Assembly: GCF_039543385.1 (NCBI RefSeq)
Contig: NZ_BAABJQ010000005.1
Coordinates: 1-64,000, forward strand
Length of the DNA stretch: 64,000 nt
Direction: 5' to 3'
DNA from: Rugosimonospora acidiphila
GTDB taxonomy: Bacteria > Actinomycetota > Actinomycetes > Mycobacteriales > Micromonosporaceae
Every line of letters starts with the position of its first letter. Position 1 is the first letter of the stretch. The translations under genes and the position numbers were made by a program. The notes under the pieces were generated by a model that was not told the DNA's origin, did no database searches, and saw only the letters and a program-made list of their open reading frames with translations. Shown in pieces: positions 1 through 8,891 of this stretch.

Positions 1-165
1 AAACCTTTGTCGGACACAATTGTCCTGGCAACAAAAGTTGCCAAATCCCCTGACGGGGGAAATTACCAATATTTGGCACTGGCTTTTACAAGCACCCTGT
101 TGAGTTCTCAAAAAACAAACACACACCGTACCCGGCCCCCTAAGAGGCCCTGTAGCGGGGCAACT
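1..165 (-). other. 5' leader of an rRNA operon (16S lies off the left edge)
   Basis: Read on the minus strand, this stretch carries the leader motif TTTGAGAACTCAACAG (about 98-113). It is followed by GGTGCTTG and GCCAGTGCCAAATATT-like sequence, which I recognise from actinomycete 16S rRNA leaders. It also holds two short hairpins: GGCAAC-AAAA-GTTGCC (28-43) and a TCCCC/GGGGA stem (about 45-60), plausible as processing stems. The region has no convincing protein gene; the 73-codon frame at 7-228 is not coding-like. The 16S gene itself is outside the window, so this is an inference from leader similarity. Confidence 0.65.
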
Positions 166-170
166 TCACT

Positions 171-199
171 ACCTTACCCGACCGGATCCGAATGGTCAA
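171..199 (-). promoter_or_regulatory. Proximal rRNA operon promoter
   Basis: On the minus strand there is a -35 TTGACC (194-199), a 17-base spacer and a -10 TAAGGT (171-176). This is an almost ideal sigma-A/HrdB-type promoter. It lies directly upstream of the rRNA leader motif, as expected for the start-proximal promoter of a multi-promoter rrn operon. Confidence 0.7.
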
Positions 200-350
200 G
201 CACTTTGTGCCGGACCGTTCAAGTCTGACCAGTTCCCACCCACAGTGACTCCGCCGTCTCCGGCTGGGGTCTTGCAGGAGGTCCGCCGAGACCGGCCGGC
301 TCGGACCGCTCTCGCGCTCCTTGCCCGCCCGGCTCCTCGCCGGCCTAGCT

Positions 351-379
351 ACTTTACCTTCTCAGTGTCCGGAGTTCAA
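351..379 (-). promoter_or_regulatory. Distal rRNA operon promoter
   Basis: On the minus strand there is a -35 TTGAAC (374-379), a 17-base spacer and a -10 TAAAGT (351-356), 180 bases upstream of the proximal promoter. Tandem promoters of this type are usual for actinomycete rrn operons. A further TTGACC at 438-443 has no good -10 at the right distance. The rest of 200-580 shows no gene. Confidence 0.65.
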
Positions 380-584
380 ATCCCGTTTCCGGCGATCAAA
401 GCTCCGTTCACTCCGTTGACCGAGACTTAAAAGCCCTGGTCAACCGCCTGGCGGACCGGCCGTTTTGTCCGGTGTCCCGCAGGCAGAGAGAAAGTTACGG
501 GTCATGGACGTGCCGCGTCAAATCGGCGGACGTTGACTCACGTCACACGGTCGACCGCGCGAACTATGGCGGCGACGGGGTTCA

Positions 585-791
585 ATGGCTGACATGTCCC
601 AGGACGGCTCGTCTGGCCTGCTGTTCCCCATGTGGCAGTTGGTGATCGGGGGCTGCGTCCTGGCCGCCGTGCTGCTGTCGATCGTGCCGTTACTGCGTCG
701 GGGCCCAACCCGGATGTCCCGCGCACTCATCGTCATCGGCGGCACCGCACTGGCCATCGCGGCGGTCGGCGTCATGTTCGCCGGTCACTGA
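585..791 (+). CDS. Small two-helix membrane protein, unknown function
   Basis: The gene encodes 68 residues. Two hydrophobic segments (about residues 12-34 and 44-66) are separated by a short basic loop (RRGPTRMSR), which predicts a hairpin membrane protein with both ends on the same side. It starts MADMSQ at ATG 585; the Met at residue 4 is an alternative. It stands alone between the rrn promoter region and the convergent amidase gene, and no recognised family motif is visible. The third-position G/C pattern and hydrophobicity support coding, but the product is a hypothetical protein. Confidence 0.6.
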   Translation: MADMSQDGSSGLLFPMWQLVIGGCVLAAVLLSIVPLLRRGPTRMSRALIVIGGTALAIAAVGVMFAGH

Positions 792-1021
792 GCCTCGCCT
801 CGATCGCGGGGCCCGGCGTCACTGCCGAGTGCGGCGCCGAGCCCCGTGAGAGCCACGAGGCGGCCCCGGATTCGACCGGTACGGGTCCGGGCCACGGCTG
901 ATCATCATCGGCCGTGCCAGCGCCGTCCACGCGGTGTTCACACACGGACAGTCGCGGCGCGGCCACGCGGGAAGCCGTCGGACACGGCGCGAATCCCGCG
1001 CCGGCGCGGAAGCCATGGGTT

Positions 1022-1075
1022 CCGCGCGGAGCGCGCCGGCGCGGACGCCATCTGCACCGCGCGGAGCGCGCCGGC
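1022..1075. repeat. 19-bp direct repeat with 35-bp period
   Basis: CCGCGCGGAGCGCGCCGGC occurs identically at 1022-1040 and 1057-1075, ending right at the stop codon of the minus-strand amidase gene. Each copy can fold on itself (GCGC/GCGC). It could act as a terminator for that gene or be a simple slippage duplication. The remainder of 792-1021 shows no gene. Confidence 0.6.
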
Positions 1076-1882
1076 TCAGCCGAGCGGGAGCCGCCGGTTG
1101 GCCAGGCTGGGCAGCTCCGCCCGGATGGCGTCGAGCCGATCGAAATCGAGGTCGGCGACGGTCACTCCAACCTGATCGGGGGCCTGCGCCAGAACCGTGC
1201 CCCAGGGGTCGATGACCATGCTCCGGCCGAAGCAGGTGCGCCCGGGTTCGTGATCGCCGATCTGGCCGGCTGCCACCACGAAGCACTGGTTCTCGATGGC
1301 GCGGGCGCGCAGCAGCACCTCCCAGTGGTCCCGGCCGGTGTGCAGCATGAAGGCCGCCGGTACCACCAGGATCGACGCGCCGTCGACGACGGCGAGATGC
1401 CGGTACAACTCGGGGAAGCGCAGGTCGTAGCAGATGGACAGGCCGACCGTCCGGTCCTTCACCCGCAGCGAGACCGGAGTGGAGCCTGGCGCGACCGACG
1501 CGGACTCCAGATAGGACACTCGCCCCGGGATCTCGACGTCGTACAGGTGGATCTTCCGGTACACGGCGGCCAGGTCGCCGTTCGGGTCAAAGACGAGCGA
1601 GGTGTTGTACGTGTGAGCGGGATCCGGCCCGGCCTCGTGAAAGGAGCCGGCGTGCACCCACATCGACAGCTCCCGCGCGGCGTCGGCGAAGAACTGGCCG
1701 TACTCGCCGTCGATCGGCTCGGGCTTGGGCAGTTCCGCGGCGCGGCCGAGGTAGTCGGTGAACTCGGGGAGCACGGCGAGGTCCGCGCCAGCGGCGGCGG
1801 CCCGCTCGAGCAGGGATCGGGCGACGGCAAGATTGGCCGACCGGTCGTCCCGGGAGTTGAGCTGGCAGACTGCGACCCGCAT
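1076..1882 (-). CDS. Carbon-nitrogen hydrolase (Nit1-like, deaminated glutathione amidase type)
   Basis: The product has 268 residues and belongs to the nitrilase superfamily. The catalytic Glu-Lys-Cys triad is visible in LPEF (near residue 42), YRKIHLYD, and SICYDLRFPELYR. The last motif, with YDLRFPELY after the nucleophile Cys, is typical of the Nit1 branch, whose members hydrolyse deaminated glutathione as metabolite repair. The start was placed at ATG 1882 (MRVAVCQL), where the family alignment begins; the open frame runs further upstream without meaning. It is a cytosolic enzyme with no signal peptide. The neighbouring transporter gene lies about 100 bases upstream on the same strand. 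The exact substrate is inferred from family resemblance only. Confidence 0.85.
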   Translation of the reverse strand: MRVAVCQLNSRDDRSANLAVARSLLERAAAAGADLAVLPEFTDYLGRAAELPKPEPIDGEYGQFFADAARELSMWVHAGSFHEAGPDPAHTYNTSLVFDPNGDLAAVYRKIHLYDVEIPGRVSYLESASVAPGSTPVSLRVKDRTVGLSICYDLRFPELYRHLAVVDGASILVVPAAFMLHTGRDHWEVLLRARAIENQCFVVAAGQIGDHEPGRTCFGRSMVIDPWGTVLAQAPDQVGVTVADLDFDRLDAIRAELPSLANRRLPLG

Positions 1883-1985
1883 GCCGCCCAGCCTAAGTCG
1901 CCCGTGAGTCGCCGTCGACCGCCGCGCGATCAAGCCCGGGACGGCGCAGCCGGCCAAGCCGGGACGGCTCTGGCCCGGCCGGGTC

Positions 1986-2822
1986 TCAGGTCGCGACGAG
2001 CACGAGAGCGACGGCGGCGAGGCCGAGACCGACGAACTGGACGACCCGCACCCGCTCCCGGTCCACCGCCAGCGCGAGCAGCACCGTGCTGACCGGGTAC
2101 AGCGCGGCGACCGGGGCCACCACGGACAGCAGGTCACGATCCGCGGCCTGCACGTAGAGCACGTTGGCCAGGATGTCCAGCGGCCCGGCGACGGTGGCCC
2201 AGCGCAGCGACTGACGGGTCAGGCGCAGACTCGTGCGGGTGCGGGCGGAGACCAGCAGGCCCGCCCCGACCGACGCGAACCGCACCGCGAGCAGCGGCCA
2301 CAGCCCGGCGGAGGTGCCACCGGTCCGGCCGAGCAGGGTGAAGAAGATGCCGAACATCGCGCCGGACGTCAACGCGAGCGCCACGAGCCGGGGCGTCACC
2401 TTGGTCCGCCCGCCCCCGGTCAGGCTCACCATCCCGATGGCGACGATGGCGCAGCCCGCCCCGAGCAACTGGAGCACGGACGGCGTACGTTCGAGGATCA
2501 GTCCGGCGATCAGCGGTACCAGCGCCGACCCCACCGCGGTGACGGGGGCGAAGATGGCCATCGCGCCCTGGGCCAGCCCCCCGTAGAGCAGCAGGATGCC
2601 GATGAATCCCGCCAACCCGGCGAGCAGTCCCCAGCCGAACGCCCCCACGCTCGGCGAGCCGCCCCCGATCACCACCAGCGCGAGAGCGAGCAGCGGCAGG
2701 CCCCAGAGCTGGGACAGGACGGTGACGGTCAGGGCATTGCCGCGCTGGGTCGCCTTGCCGCCGCAGAAGTCGCTCGTACCCCAAACGGCTGCCGACGCGC
2801 CCGCGAGCAGGATAGGCAGCAC
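1986..2822 (-). CDS. EamA-family (DMT superfamily) transporter
   Basis: The protein has about 278 residues and ten hydrophobic segments in two repeated five-helix EamA halves, the usual architecture and length for drug/metabolite transporters. Recognisable pieces are AAVWGTSDFCGGK near the N terminus and LYPVSTVLLALAVDRE in the second repeat. I chose GTG 2822 (VLPILLAGASA) because the hydrophobic first helix begins there; the frame is open further upstream. It is divergent from the XRE-cupin regulator, with starts about 38 bases apart, so the regulator probably controls it. The substrate is unknown; members export amino acids, purines or drugs. Confidence 0.85.
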   Translation of the reverse strand: MLPILLAGASAAVWGTSDFCGGKATQRGNALTVTVLSQLWGLPLLALALVVIGGGSPSVGAFGWGLLAGLAGFIGILLLYGGLAQGAMAIFAPVTAVGSALVPLIAGLILERTPSVLQLLGAGCAIVAIGMVSLTGGGRTKVTPRLVALALTSGAMFGIFFTLLGRTGGTSAGLWPLLAVRFASVGAGLLVSARTRTSLRLTRQSLRWATVAGPLDILANVLYVQAADRDLLSVVAPVAALYPVSTVLLALAVDRERVRVVQFVGLGLAAVALVLVAT

Positions 2823-2859
2823 GACGAGTTTGTAACATGATATTGACTGCGGAGGACAG

Positions 2860-2875
2860 TGTGTTGACCGACACA
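2860..2875. promoter_or_regulatory. Inverted repeat overlapping the regulator start (possible operator)
   Basis: TGTGT-N6-ACACA (2860-2864 and 2871-2875) overlaps the GTG start of the XRE-family gene in the divergent promoter region with the EamA gene. Its position suits autoregulation. A possible -10, TAACAT, lies at 2833-2838 on the plus strand without a clear -35. Assignment is by position and symmetry only. Confidence 0.3.
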
Positions 2876-3496
2876 AAGGGTCTGGTTCAGGGCGAGCCGG
2901 CGCGGAGCGCCAACGGGGTGGACGCGGTTACCGCGGCGGTCGCCCGGCACGTGCGCGCGCTGCGGCACGCCCATGGCTGGTCCCTGGACGAGTTGTCGGG
3001 CCGCTCCGGAGTCAGCAAGGGCATGGTCGTTCAGATCGAGGGCGGCAAGACCAATCCCAGCATCGGCACCCTCTGCCGGGTCGCTGACGCGTTCGGGGTC
3101 TCGGTCGCCCGGCTGCTCGAGCCGGATCAGCCGGAGCCGGTACGGGTGACCGACGCAGCCTCGGCTCCGCTGCTCTGGCGCGGCGAGCGGGGTGGCTTCG
3201 CGCGGCTACTCGCCGGCCGGGGCGACCCCACCTTCATGGAGCTGTGGGAGTGGCAGCTGCGCCCCGGCGACGAGCACCTCTCGCCCGACCACGCGCCCTC
3301 GACCCGGGAGCTTCTACACGTCCTCGACGGTGAACTGCTCATCACCGTCCGCGGGGTGGATCACCGGGTACGGCGGGGCGAGACCATCGACTTCCTGGCC
3401 GACCGGGCGCACGCCTATCGCAACGACGGCGACGCTCCGGTCCGCCTACTCATGATCGTGCTCATGCCACAGGGCGGCTTCGACCGCCGCGGCTGA
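2861..3496 (+). CDS. XRE-family transcriptional regulator with C-terminal cupin domain
   Basis: The product has about 211 residues. Residues ~20-80 form an HTH_3 domain (RSGVSKGMVVQIEGGKTNPS is the helix-turn-helix core with the typical SKG...Q.E.GK.NPS pattern). Residues ~125-200 form a cupin_2 domain (ELLHVLDGELLITV and a following RRGETIDF), which usually binds a small effector. The start is GTG 2861, five bases after GGAGG (2851-2855); TTG 2864 and ATG 2837 are possible. It is divergent from the EamA exporter, a pairing commonly seen where the regulator senses the exported compound. It ends four bases from the convergent clpX stop. Confidence 0.85.
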   Translation: MLTDTKGLVQGEPARSANGVDAVTAAVARHVRALRHAHGWSLDELSGRSGVSKGMVVQIEGGKTNPSIGTLCRVADAFGVSVARLLEPDQPEPVRVTDAASAPLLWRGERGGFARLLAGRGDPTFMELWEWQLRPGDEHLSPDHAPSTRELLHVLDGELLITVRGVDHRVRRGETIDFLADRAHAYRNDGDAPVRLLMIVLMPQGGFDRRG

Positions 3497-3499
3497 GGG

Positions 3500-4789
<1,290 letters not shown>

Positions 4790-4996
4790 CTACGTTCTCC
4801 CCTGCTGTGATGGGCCCCAATATCCCAAGGCGCTGGGCAGCGGTCGGCACGCCGTGTGGCGGCCGGTCTCTGGGTCATCCGACGCCCAGGTCCGGGGTTC
4901 TGGACCGACTTACAGACTCGACGTTACCCGGTCCGGAGGCGAAGTTGTCGACCCCGGACCGGGTGTCGTGGTAACACTTCGGCGATGGTCGCCGTT

Positions 4997-5620
4997 TCAC
5001 TTGCTGGTGACGAGCGCCTTCTTGCGGCTCTTGAGCACCTGGTCGACCAAACCATACTCCTGGGCCTCGACCGCGGTCAGGAACTTGTCGCGATCGATGT
5101 CCCGGCGCACCTTCTCGACCGGCTGGTCGGAGTGCCGGGAAAGCATCTCCTCCAGCTGAGTGCGCATCCGGAGGATCTCCCGGGCCTGGATCTCGATGTC
5201 CGAGCCCTGGGCGAACCCTCCCTCGGTGGCCGGCTGGTGGATGATGATCCGGGAGTTCGGCAGCGCCATCCGCTTGCCGGCCGTGCCGGCGGCGAGGAGC
5301 ACCGCGGCGGCGCTGGCCGCCTGGCCCAGGCACACGGTCTGGATGTCGGGCCGGACGAACTGCATGGTGTCGTAGATCGCGGTCATCGCGGTGAACGAGC
5401 CACCCGGCGAGTTGATGTACATCACGATGTCCCGGTCCGGATCGGCCGACTCCAGCGTCAACAGCTGGGCCATCACATCGTTGGCCGACGCGTCGTCGAT
5501 CTGCACGCCGAGGAAGATGATCCGCTCCTCGAACATCTTGTTGTACGGGTTGGATTCCTTGATCCCGTACGACGTGCGCTCGACGAACGACGGGAGGACA
5601 TAGCGGTTGTAGACGTCCAC
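4997..5620 (-). CDS. clpP2: ATP-dependent Clp protease proteolytic subunit (ClpP2 position)
   Basis: The product has 207 residues and is an S14 family serine peptidase. It shows the family N-terminal region ERIIFLGVQIDD, the PGGSFTAMTAIYDTM substrate-channel strand, the catalytic Ser in GQAASAAAVLLAAG and the catalytic His in IIIHQPATEGG. The start is GTG 5620, preceded by GAGGAGG in the 18-base gap to clpP1, so the two genes are translationally adjacent. Actinobacterial ClpP1 and ClpP2 form mixed tetradecamers, and by position in tig-clpP1-clpP2-clpX order this is ClpP2. Confidence 0.95.
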   Translation of the reverse strand: MDVYNRYVLPSFVERTSYGIKESNPYNKMFEERIIFLGVQIDDASANDVMAQLLTLESADPDRDIVMYINSPGGSFTAMTAIYDTMQFVRPDIQTVCLGQAASAAAVLLAAGTAGKRMALPNSRIIIHQPATEGGFAQGSDIEIQAREILRMRTQLEEMLSRHSDQPVEKVRRDIDRDKFLTAVEAQEYGLVDQVLKSRKKALVTSK

Positions 5621-5638
5621 GATTGGATTGTCCTCCTC

Positions 5639-6262
5639 TTACTGCAGGGTGCCAGCGCCGGACGGAACCTGGCCCGCTACGGTGATGACTCGGTCGATGA
5701 AGCCGTAGTCCTTCGCCTCTTCGGCGGTGAACCAGCGGTCGCGATCGGAGTCCGTCTCGATCTGCTCCTGGGCCTGGCCGGTGTGGAAGGCGACCCGCTC
5801 CTGGAACATCCGCTTGGTGTAGAGCATCTGCTCCGCCTGGATCGCGATGTCCGCCGCCGTACCGCCGATGCCGCCGGACGGCTGGTGCATCATGATCCGC
5901 GCGTGCGGCAGCGCGTACCGCTTGCCCTGAGCGCCGGCGCACAGCAGGAGCTGGCCCATGGAGGCGGCCATCCCCATCGCGACGGTCGCCACGTCGTTGG
6001 ACACGTACTGCATGACGTCGTAGATGGCGAAGCCGCTGTAGACCGATCCGCCGGGCGAGTTGATGTAGAGCCAGATGTCGCGGGATTCGTCCTCGGCCGC
6101 GAGCAGCAGCAACTGGGCGCAGATCCGGTTGGCGACCTGGTCGGTCACCTCGCTGCCGAGGAAGATGATGCGCTCGCGCAGCAGCCGGTTGAACACCGCG
6201 TCGTCGAGGTTGCCGCCAAGTTGGTCGGCGCTGCGCGCCGTGGGAATGATCAGGTCGGTCAT
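5639..6262 (-). CDS. clpP1: ATP-dependent Clp protease proteolytic subunit (ClpP1 position)
   Basis: The product has 207 residues and is an S14 serine peptidase. Motifs are RLLRERIIFLGSEV, INSPGGSVYSGFAIYD, the nucleophile Ser in GMAASMGQLLLCAG, the His in IMMHQPSGG and the downstream DRDRWFTAEEA. It starts at ATG 6262 with GAAGGG eight bases upstream. It is the first gene of the clpP1-clpP2 unit, and a ClgR-type box lies about 130 bases upstream. No pro-peptide beyond the short N-terminal extension MTDLIIPTARSADQ is obvious. Confidence 0.95.
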   Translation of the reverse strand: MTDLIIPTARSADQLGGNLDDAVFNRLLRERIIFLGSEVTDQVANRICAQLLLLAAEDESRDIWLYINSPGGSVYSGFAIYDVMQYVSNDVATVAMGMAASMGQLLLCAGAQGKRYALPHARIMMHQPSGGIGGTAADIAIQAEQMLYTKRMFQERVAFHTGQAQEQIETDSDRDRWFTAEEAKDYGFIDRVITVAGQVPSGAGTLQ

Positions 6263-6309
6263 GGCAGCCCTTCGCGTCCAAAGAATCCGAATCGGAGCTC
6301 CGGATCCGC

Positions 6310-6327
6310 ACCGGCCACAGGGCCGGT
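6310..6327. terminator. Hairpin downstream of tig
   Basis: A 7-bp perfect stem, ACCGGCC (6310-6316) with GGCCGGT (6321-6327) and a four-base loop, sits between the tig stop and the clpP1 start on the minus strand. There is no U-run, so it would be a weak or actinomycete-type terminator, or a leader hairpin of clpP1. Confidence 0.35.
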
Positions 6328-6390
6328 GAAATCCCTCCGTACGCCCGACACTAACCGGTGGTTCGGACGGGAACTCCCTTCCACGGCTAC

Positions 6391-6408
6391 TGTTCGCTCA
6401 AAGCGCAC
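6391..6408 (-). promoter_or_regulatory. ClgR-type operator upstream of clpP1P2
   Basis: TGTTCGCTCAAAGCGCAC contains CGC-T-C-A-A-A-GCG. This fits the ClgR consensus as I recall it from corynebacteria and streptomycetes (CGCYNANRGCG core, often preceded by GTT). It lies 129-146 bases upstream of the clpP1 start, within the tig-clpP1 gap. ClgR activates clpP1P2 transcription under proteotoxic stress, so the site suggests an independent, inducible promoter here. No clgR gene is in the window. Confidence 0.6.
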
Positions 6409-6432
6409 GTCCGGCGGACGCGCCGCCCGCTC

Positions 6433-7821
6433 TCAGTGCTCGTGGCCCTCGTGGTCGTGGCCCTCGTGATCGTGGCCCTCGTGGTTGTGCTCCGCCGCCG
6501 CCACCTCGCCGCGCAGGTCGTCCAGGCTGATCTCGTTCCCGGCGCTGTCGCTGATCTTGATGTGCTCCAGTACCTGTGCCAACGCCTTACCCCGGCGAAC
6601 GTCGCCATAGACAGCGGCGGCCATCCCGGACCGGACGAGCTGGTCGTAGTACTGCTGGGGAGCGACACCCACGCGCTGGGCGCGGTGCACGATCTCGTGG
6701 CCGAACTCGTCGTCCGTGACCTCGATCTCATCCCGGTCGGCCAGCGTGTCCAGCAGCAGCTGGATCTTGACGCCCTCGGTGGCCGACTCGGTGAGCTCCT
6801 TGTCCACGTCCTCGGCGGACTTGCCCTCGGCGGCGAAATACTCGTCCATCGAGGCGCCCATGCGCTCCAGCTCGTCGGCCATGGCCTGCTTGCGCTGCTC
6901 GACCTCGTCGCGCACGATGCCGTCCGGCGCCGGCACCTCCGCCGCCTTGACCAGCTCCTCCAGGGCCTTGTCGCGGGCCGAGTAGAGCTGCTCGACGCGC
7001 TTGGCCCGAGTCAGCCGGGTCCGCAGGTCCTCCCGCAGCTCGTCCAGCGTGTCGAACTCGCTGGCCAGCTGGGCGAAGTCGTCGTCCAGCGGCGGGAGCT
7101 CCTTCTCCTTGACGGTCCGCACGGTCACCGCCACGTCGGCGTCCTTGCCGGCGAACTCGCCACCGACCAGCTGGGTCGTGAAGGAGGCCGACTCGTTGGC
7201 CGACAGGCCGCCGAGCACCTCGTCGAGGCCCGGCAGCAGTTGGTTGCTGCCCACCTCGTGGGAGATGTTGGTGGCCGACCCGCCCGGCACCTCCTGGCCG
7301 TCCGCGGTCGCCGCGAGATCGATCTGGACGTAGTCGCCGACCTGGGCGGCCCGCTCCACGGTCTTCAGCGTCGCGAACCGCTCACGCAGCGCGCTGACCT
7401 GGTCGTCGATCTCGTTGTCGCCGATCTGGATCTCGTCGACGGTCACCGCGATGCCCTCGAGGTCCGGCAAGTTGATCTCGGGGCGCACGTCGAGCTCGGC
7501 GGTGAAGCACAGCGGCTGCCCGTCGGAGAAATCGGTGATCTCGACCTCGGGACGGCCGAGGCTCTTGACCTCGTGCTCCTGCACGGCGGCGACGATCTGG
7601 GTCGGGATGGCGTCCTGGACGGCCTCGTTGAGCACGGTGCCACGCCCGACCCGCTGGTCGATGACGGACGCCGGCACCTTGCCCCGCCGGAAGCCGGGGA
7701 CGTTGACCTGGGAGGCGATCTCCCGGTACGCCTTCTTCAGGCTCGGCTCGAGCTCGGCGAACGGCACCTCGATGGCAAGCTTCACCCTGGTTGGGCTCAG
7801 AGTCTCGACGGTGCTCTTCAC
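6433..7821 (-). CDS. tig: Trigger factor, ribosome-associated chaperone with His-rich C terminus
   Basis: The protein has 462 residues. The N-terminal ribosome-binding domain shows the signature GFRRGKVP (about residue 45). The FKBP-like PPIase domain spans about 150-235 (GDYVQIDLAA, LLPGLDEVLGG), followed by the long helical chaperone domain. The start is GTG 7821 (VKSTVETLSPTRVKL), with AAGGAG upstream. The last about 20 residues form a repeated His/Glu/Gly tail (HEGHDHEGHDHEGHEH), a likely metal-binding extension. It heads the tig-clpP1-clpP2-clpX block. The 3' end of the gene contains 12-bp DNA repeats that encode this tail. Confidence 0.96.
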   Translation of the reverse strand: MKSTVETLSPTRVKLAIEVPFAELEPSLKKAYREIASQVNVPGFRRGKVPASVIDQRVGRGTVLNEAVQDAIPTQIVAAVQEHEVKSLGRPEVEITDFSDGQPLCFTAELDVRPEINLPDLEGIAVTVDEIQIGDNEIDDQVSALRERFATLKTVERAAQVGDYVQIDLAATADGQEVPGGSATNISHEVGSNQLLPGLDEVLGGLSANESASFTTQLVGGEFAGKDADVAVTVRTVKEKELPPLDDDFAQLASEFDTLDELREDLRTRLTRAKRVEQLYSARDKALEELVKAAEVPAPDGIVRDEVEQRKQAMADELERMGASMDEYFAAEGKSAEDVDKELTESATEGVKIQLLLDTLADRDEIEVTDDEFGHEIVHRAQRVGVAPQQYYDQLVRSGMAAAVYGDVRRGKALAQVLEHIKISDSAGNEISLDDLRGEVAAAEHNHEGHDHEGHDHEGHEH

Positions 7822-7928
7822 GGCGTACTCCTTGTGATCTGCAGAAATTGGGGCTCGGTCGAGTGTAGGCGAGGCGACACGCGCGGTGCCCAGCCGGGCG
7901 CCGCACACGCCCCGGCCCCGGCCACGAG

Positions 7929-8002
7929 TCGGGGTGGCGGGATTTGAACCCACGGCCCCTCGCTCCCAAAGCGAGTGCGCTACCAAACTGCGCCACACCC
8001 CG
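7929..8002 (-). tRNA. tRNA-Pro (anticodon TGG)
   Basis: The minus strand folds into a full cloverleaf. The acceptor CGGGGTG pairs with CACCCCG. The D stem is GCGC, the anticodon stem CTCGC/GCGAG carries the loop TTTGGGA, the T arm is GTGGG-TTCAAAT-CCCGC, and the discriminator is A. The 3' CCA is not encoded. It lies about 108 bases upstream of tig on the same strand. Confidence 0.95.
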
Positions 8003-8143
8003 TAGCGTGGGTGAAGTGTAAGGGGTCGGGCGGGGTGTCCGCTTGTCGGGTTCATCGCACCCGCCCCCAGACCCGCCGGAACTGGTTCGGCGGAGACGCC
8101 GGTCTACTTGTACGCTAGGGACGCCCCGGACGATCGGGGCGTC

Positions 8144-8214
8144 GCGGCCGTAGCTCAATGGCAGAGCTTCAGTCTTCCAAACTGACGGTGCGGGTTCGAT
8201 TCCCGTCGGCCGCT
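8144..8214 (+). tRNA. tRNA-Gly (anticodon TCC)
   Basis: A complete cloverleaf is present. The acceptor GCGGCCG pairs with CGGCCGC. The D stem is GCTC/GAGC, the anticodon stem TCAGT/ACTGA carries the loop CTTCCAA, and the T arm contains GGTTCGATTCC. CCA is not encoded. A possible -10, TACGCT, is at 8111-8116. It is divergent from tRNA-Pro. No repeat of its 3' end was noticed elsewhere in the window, so there is no sign of an integrated element using it. Confidence 0.95.
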
Positions 8215-8236
8215 CTTTTACTCCCGTTGCTGGTCA

Positions 8237-8253
8237 GGGCCGGTTTCCGGCCC
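8237..8253 (+). terminator. Hairpin downstream of tRNA-Gly
   Basis: GGGCCGG-TTT-CCGGCCC forms a 7-bp perfect stem with a three-base loop 22 bases after the tRNA. A short T-run (CTCTTTT) lies just before it rather than after it, so function as a terminator is plausible but not certain. Confidence 0.45.
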
Positions 8254-8341
8254 GTGGCGCTCGGCTGGCGCGCTGGGAGATCAATACCACCTATGCTGAA
8301 ATGTCCCATTCGGGCATTAACTCGCGAATGGCCGGCTCCGC

Positions 8342-8848
8342 CTACAGGTCCCGGCGCATGGCCGTGCGTGGCCAGCGGTCCAGGCCGTGCTCGGCCTCCC
8401 GGCGGCGGATCGCCCGCAGGCCCGGCGTGAGGTCCGACTCGTCGAGGCACCGGAAGCCGCACCGCAGGTAGTACGGCGCGTTCCAGGGCACCTTCACGAA
8501 GGTGGTCAGGGTCAGCGCGGGCACCCCGTCCGCCGCGGCCAGCCGGGCCACCTGCTCCAGCAGCGACCGGCCGATCCTCCGGCCGGCGTGGTCCGGGTGC
8601 ACCGACACCTGCTCGATGTGGACGTTGCCGTCGACCGGGTCCCAGATCAGGTACGCGATCGGCGCGTCCGCCCCGTCCGAGGCCGCCCAGGCCCGACCGT
8701 CCGCCTGGTATTCGGCCAGCACCTCGACCGGAAACGGCTCGTCATCGGCGATCTCCGGCATGCCGACGTCCCGGAAGCACAGCCCGGCGGCCCGCTCGAT
8801 GTCCCGCAGGACGTCCAACTCGCCCACGCGCACCGGCCGGATCGGCAT
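8342..8848 (-). CDS. GNAT family N-acetyltransferase
   Basis: The product has 168 residues. The acetyl-CoA binding motif A is IEQVSVHPDHAGRRIGRSLLEQV (residues ~79-101, with the RxxGxG/A pattern as RRIGRS). It is followed by motif B with PYYLRCGFRCL, typical of GNAT proteins. The N terminus MPIRPVRVGELDVL begins the first strand. It is a cytosolic enzyme of unknown acceptor. The neighbouring minus-strand SnoaL-like gene starts upstream and ends 43 bases from its start codon, so the two could be co-transcribed. Confidence 0.85.
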   Translation of the reverse strand: MPIRPVRVGELDVLRDIERAAGLCFRDVGMPEIADDEPFPVEVLAEYQADGRAWAASDGADAPIAYLIWDPVDGNVHIEQVSVHPDHAGRRIGRSLLEQVARLAAADGVPALTLTTFVKVPWNAPYYLRCGFRCLDESDLTPGLRAIRRREAEHGLDRWPRTAMRRDL

Positions 8849-8891
8849 CGGACAAGGGTACCGGCGCGGCCCGGCGGTAGGGATCTCCGCG

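Noticed and set aside
7..228. 73-codon plus-strand frame
   Set aside because: It coincides with the rRNA leader motif and rrn promoter on the minus strand and has no coding bias.
365..395. T-arm-like GGAGTTCAAATCC suggesting a tRNA
   Set aside because: No acceptor stem or anticodon arm can be built around it. The GTTCAA part is the -35 element of an rrn promoter on the other strand.
4856..6469. Plus-strand open frame of 537 codons over clpP1P2
   Set aside because: Both clpP genes are unambiguous on the minus strand; the plus-strand product has no family features.
8144..8214. tRNA-Gly as the attachment site of an integrated element
   Set aside because: No integrase gene and no second copy of the tRNA 3' end were noticed downstream.
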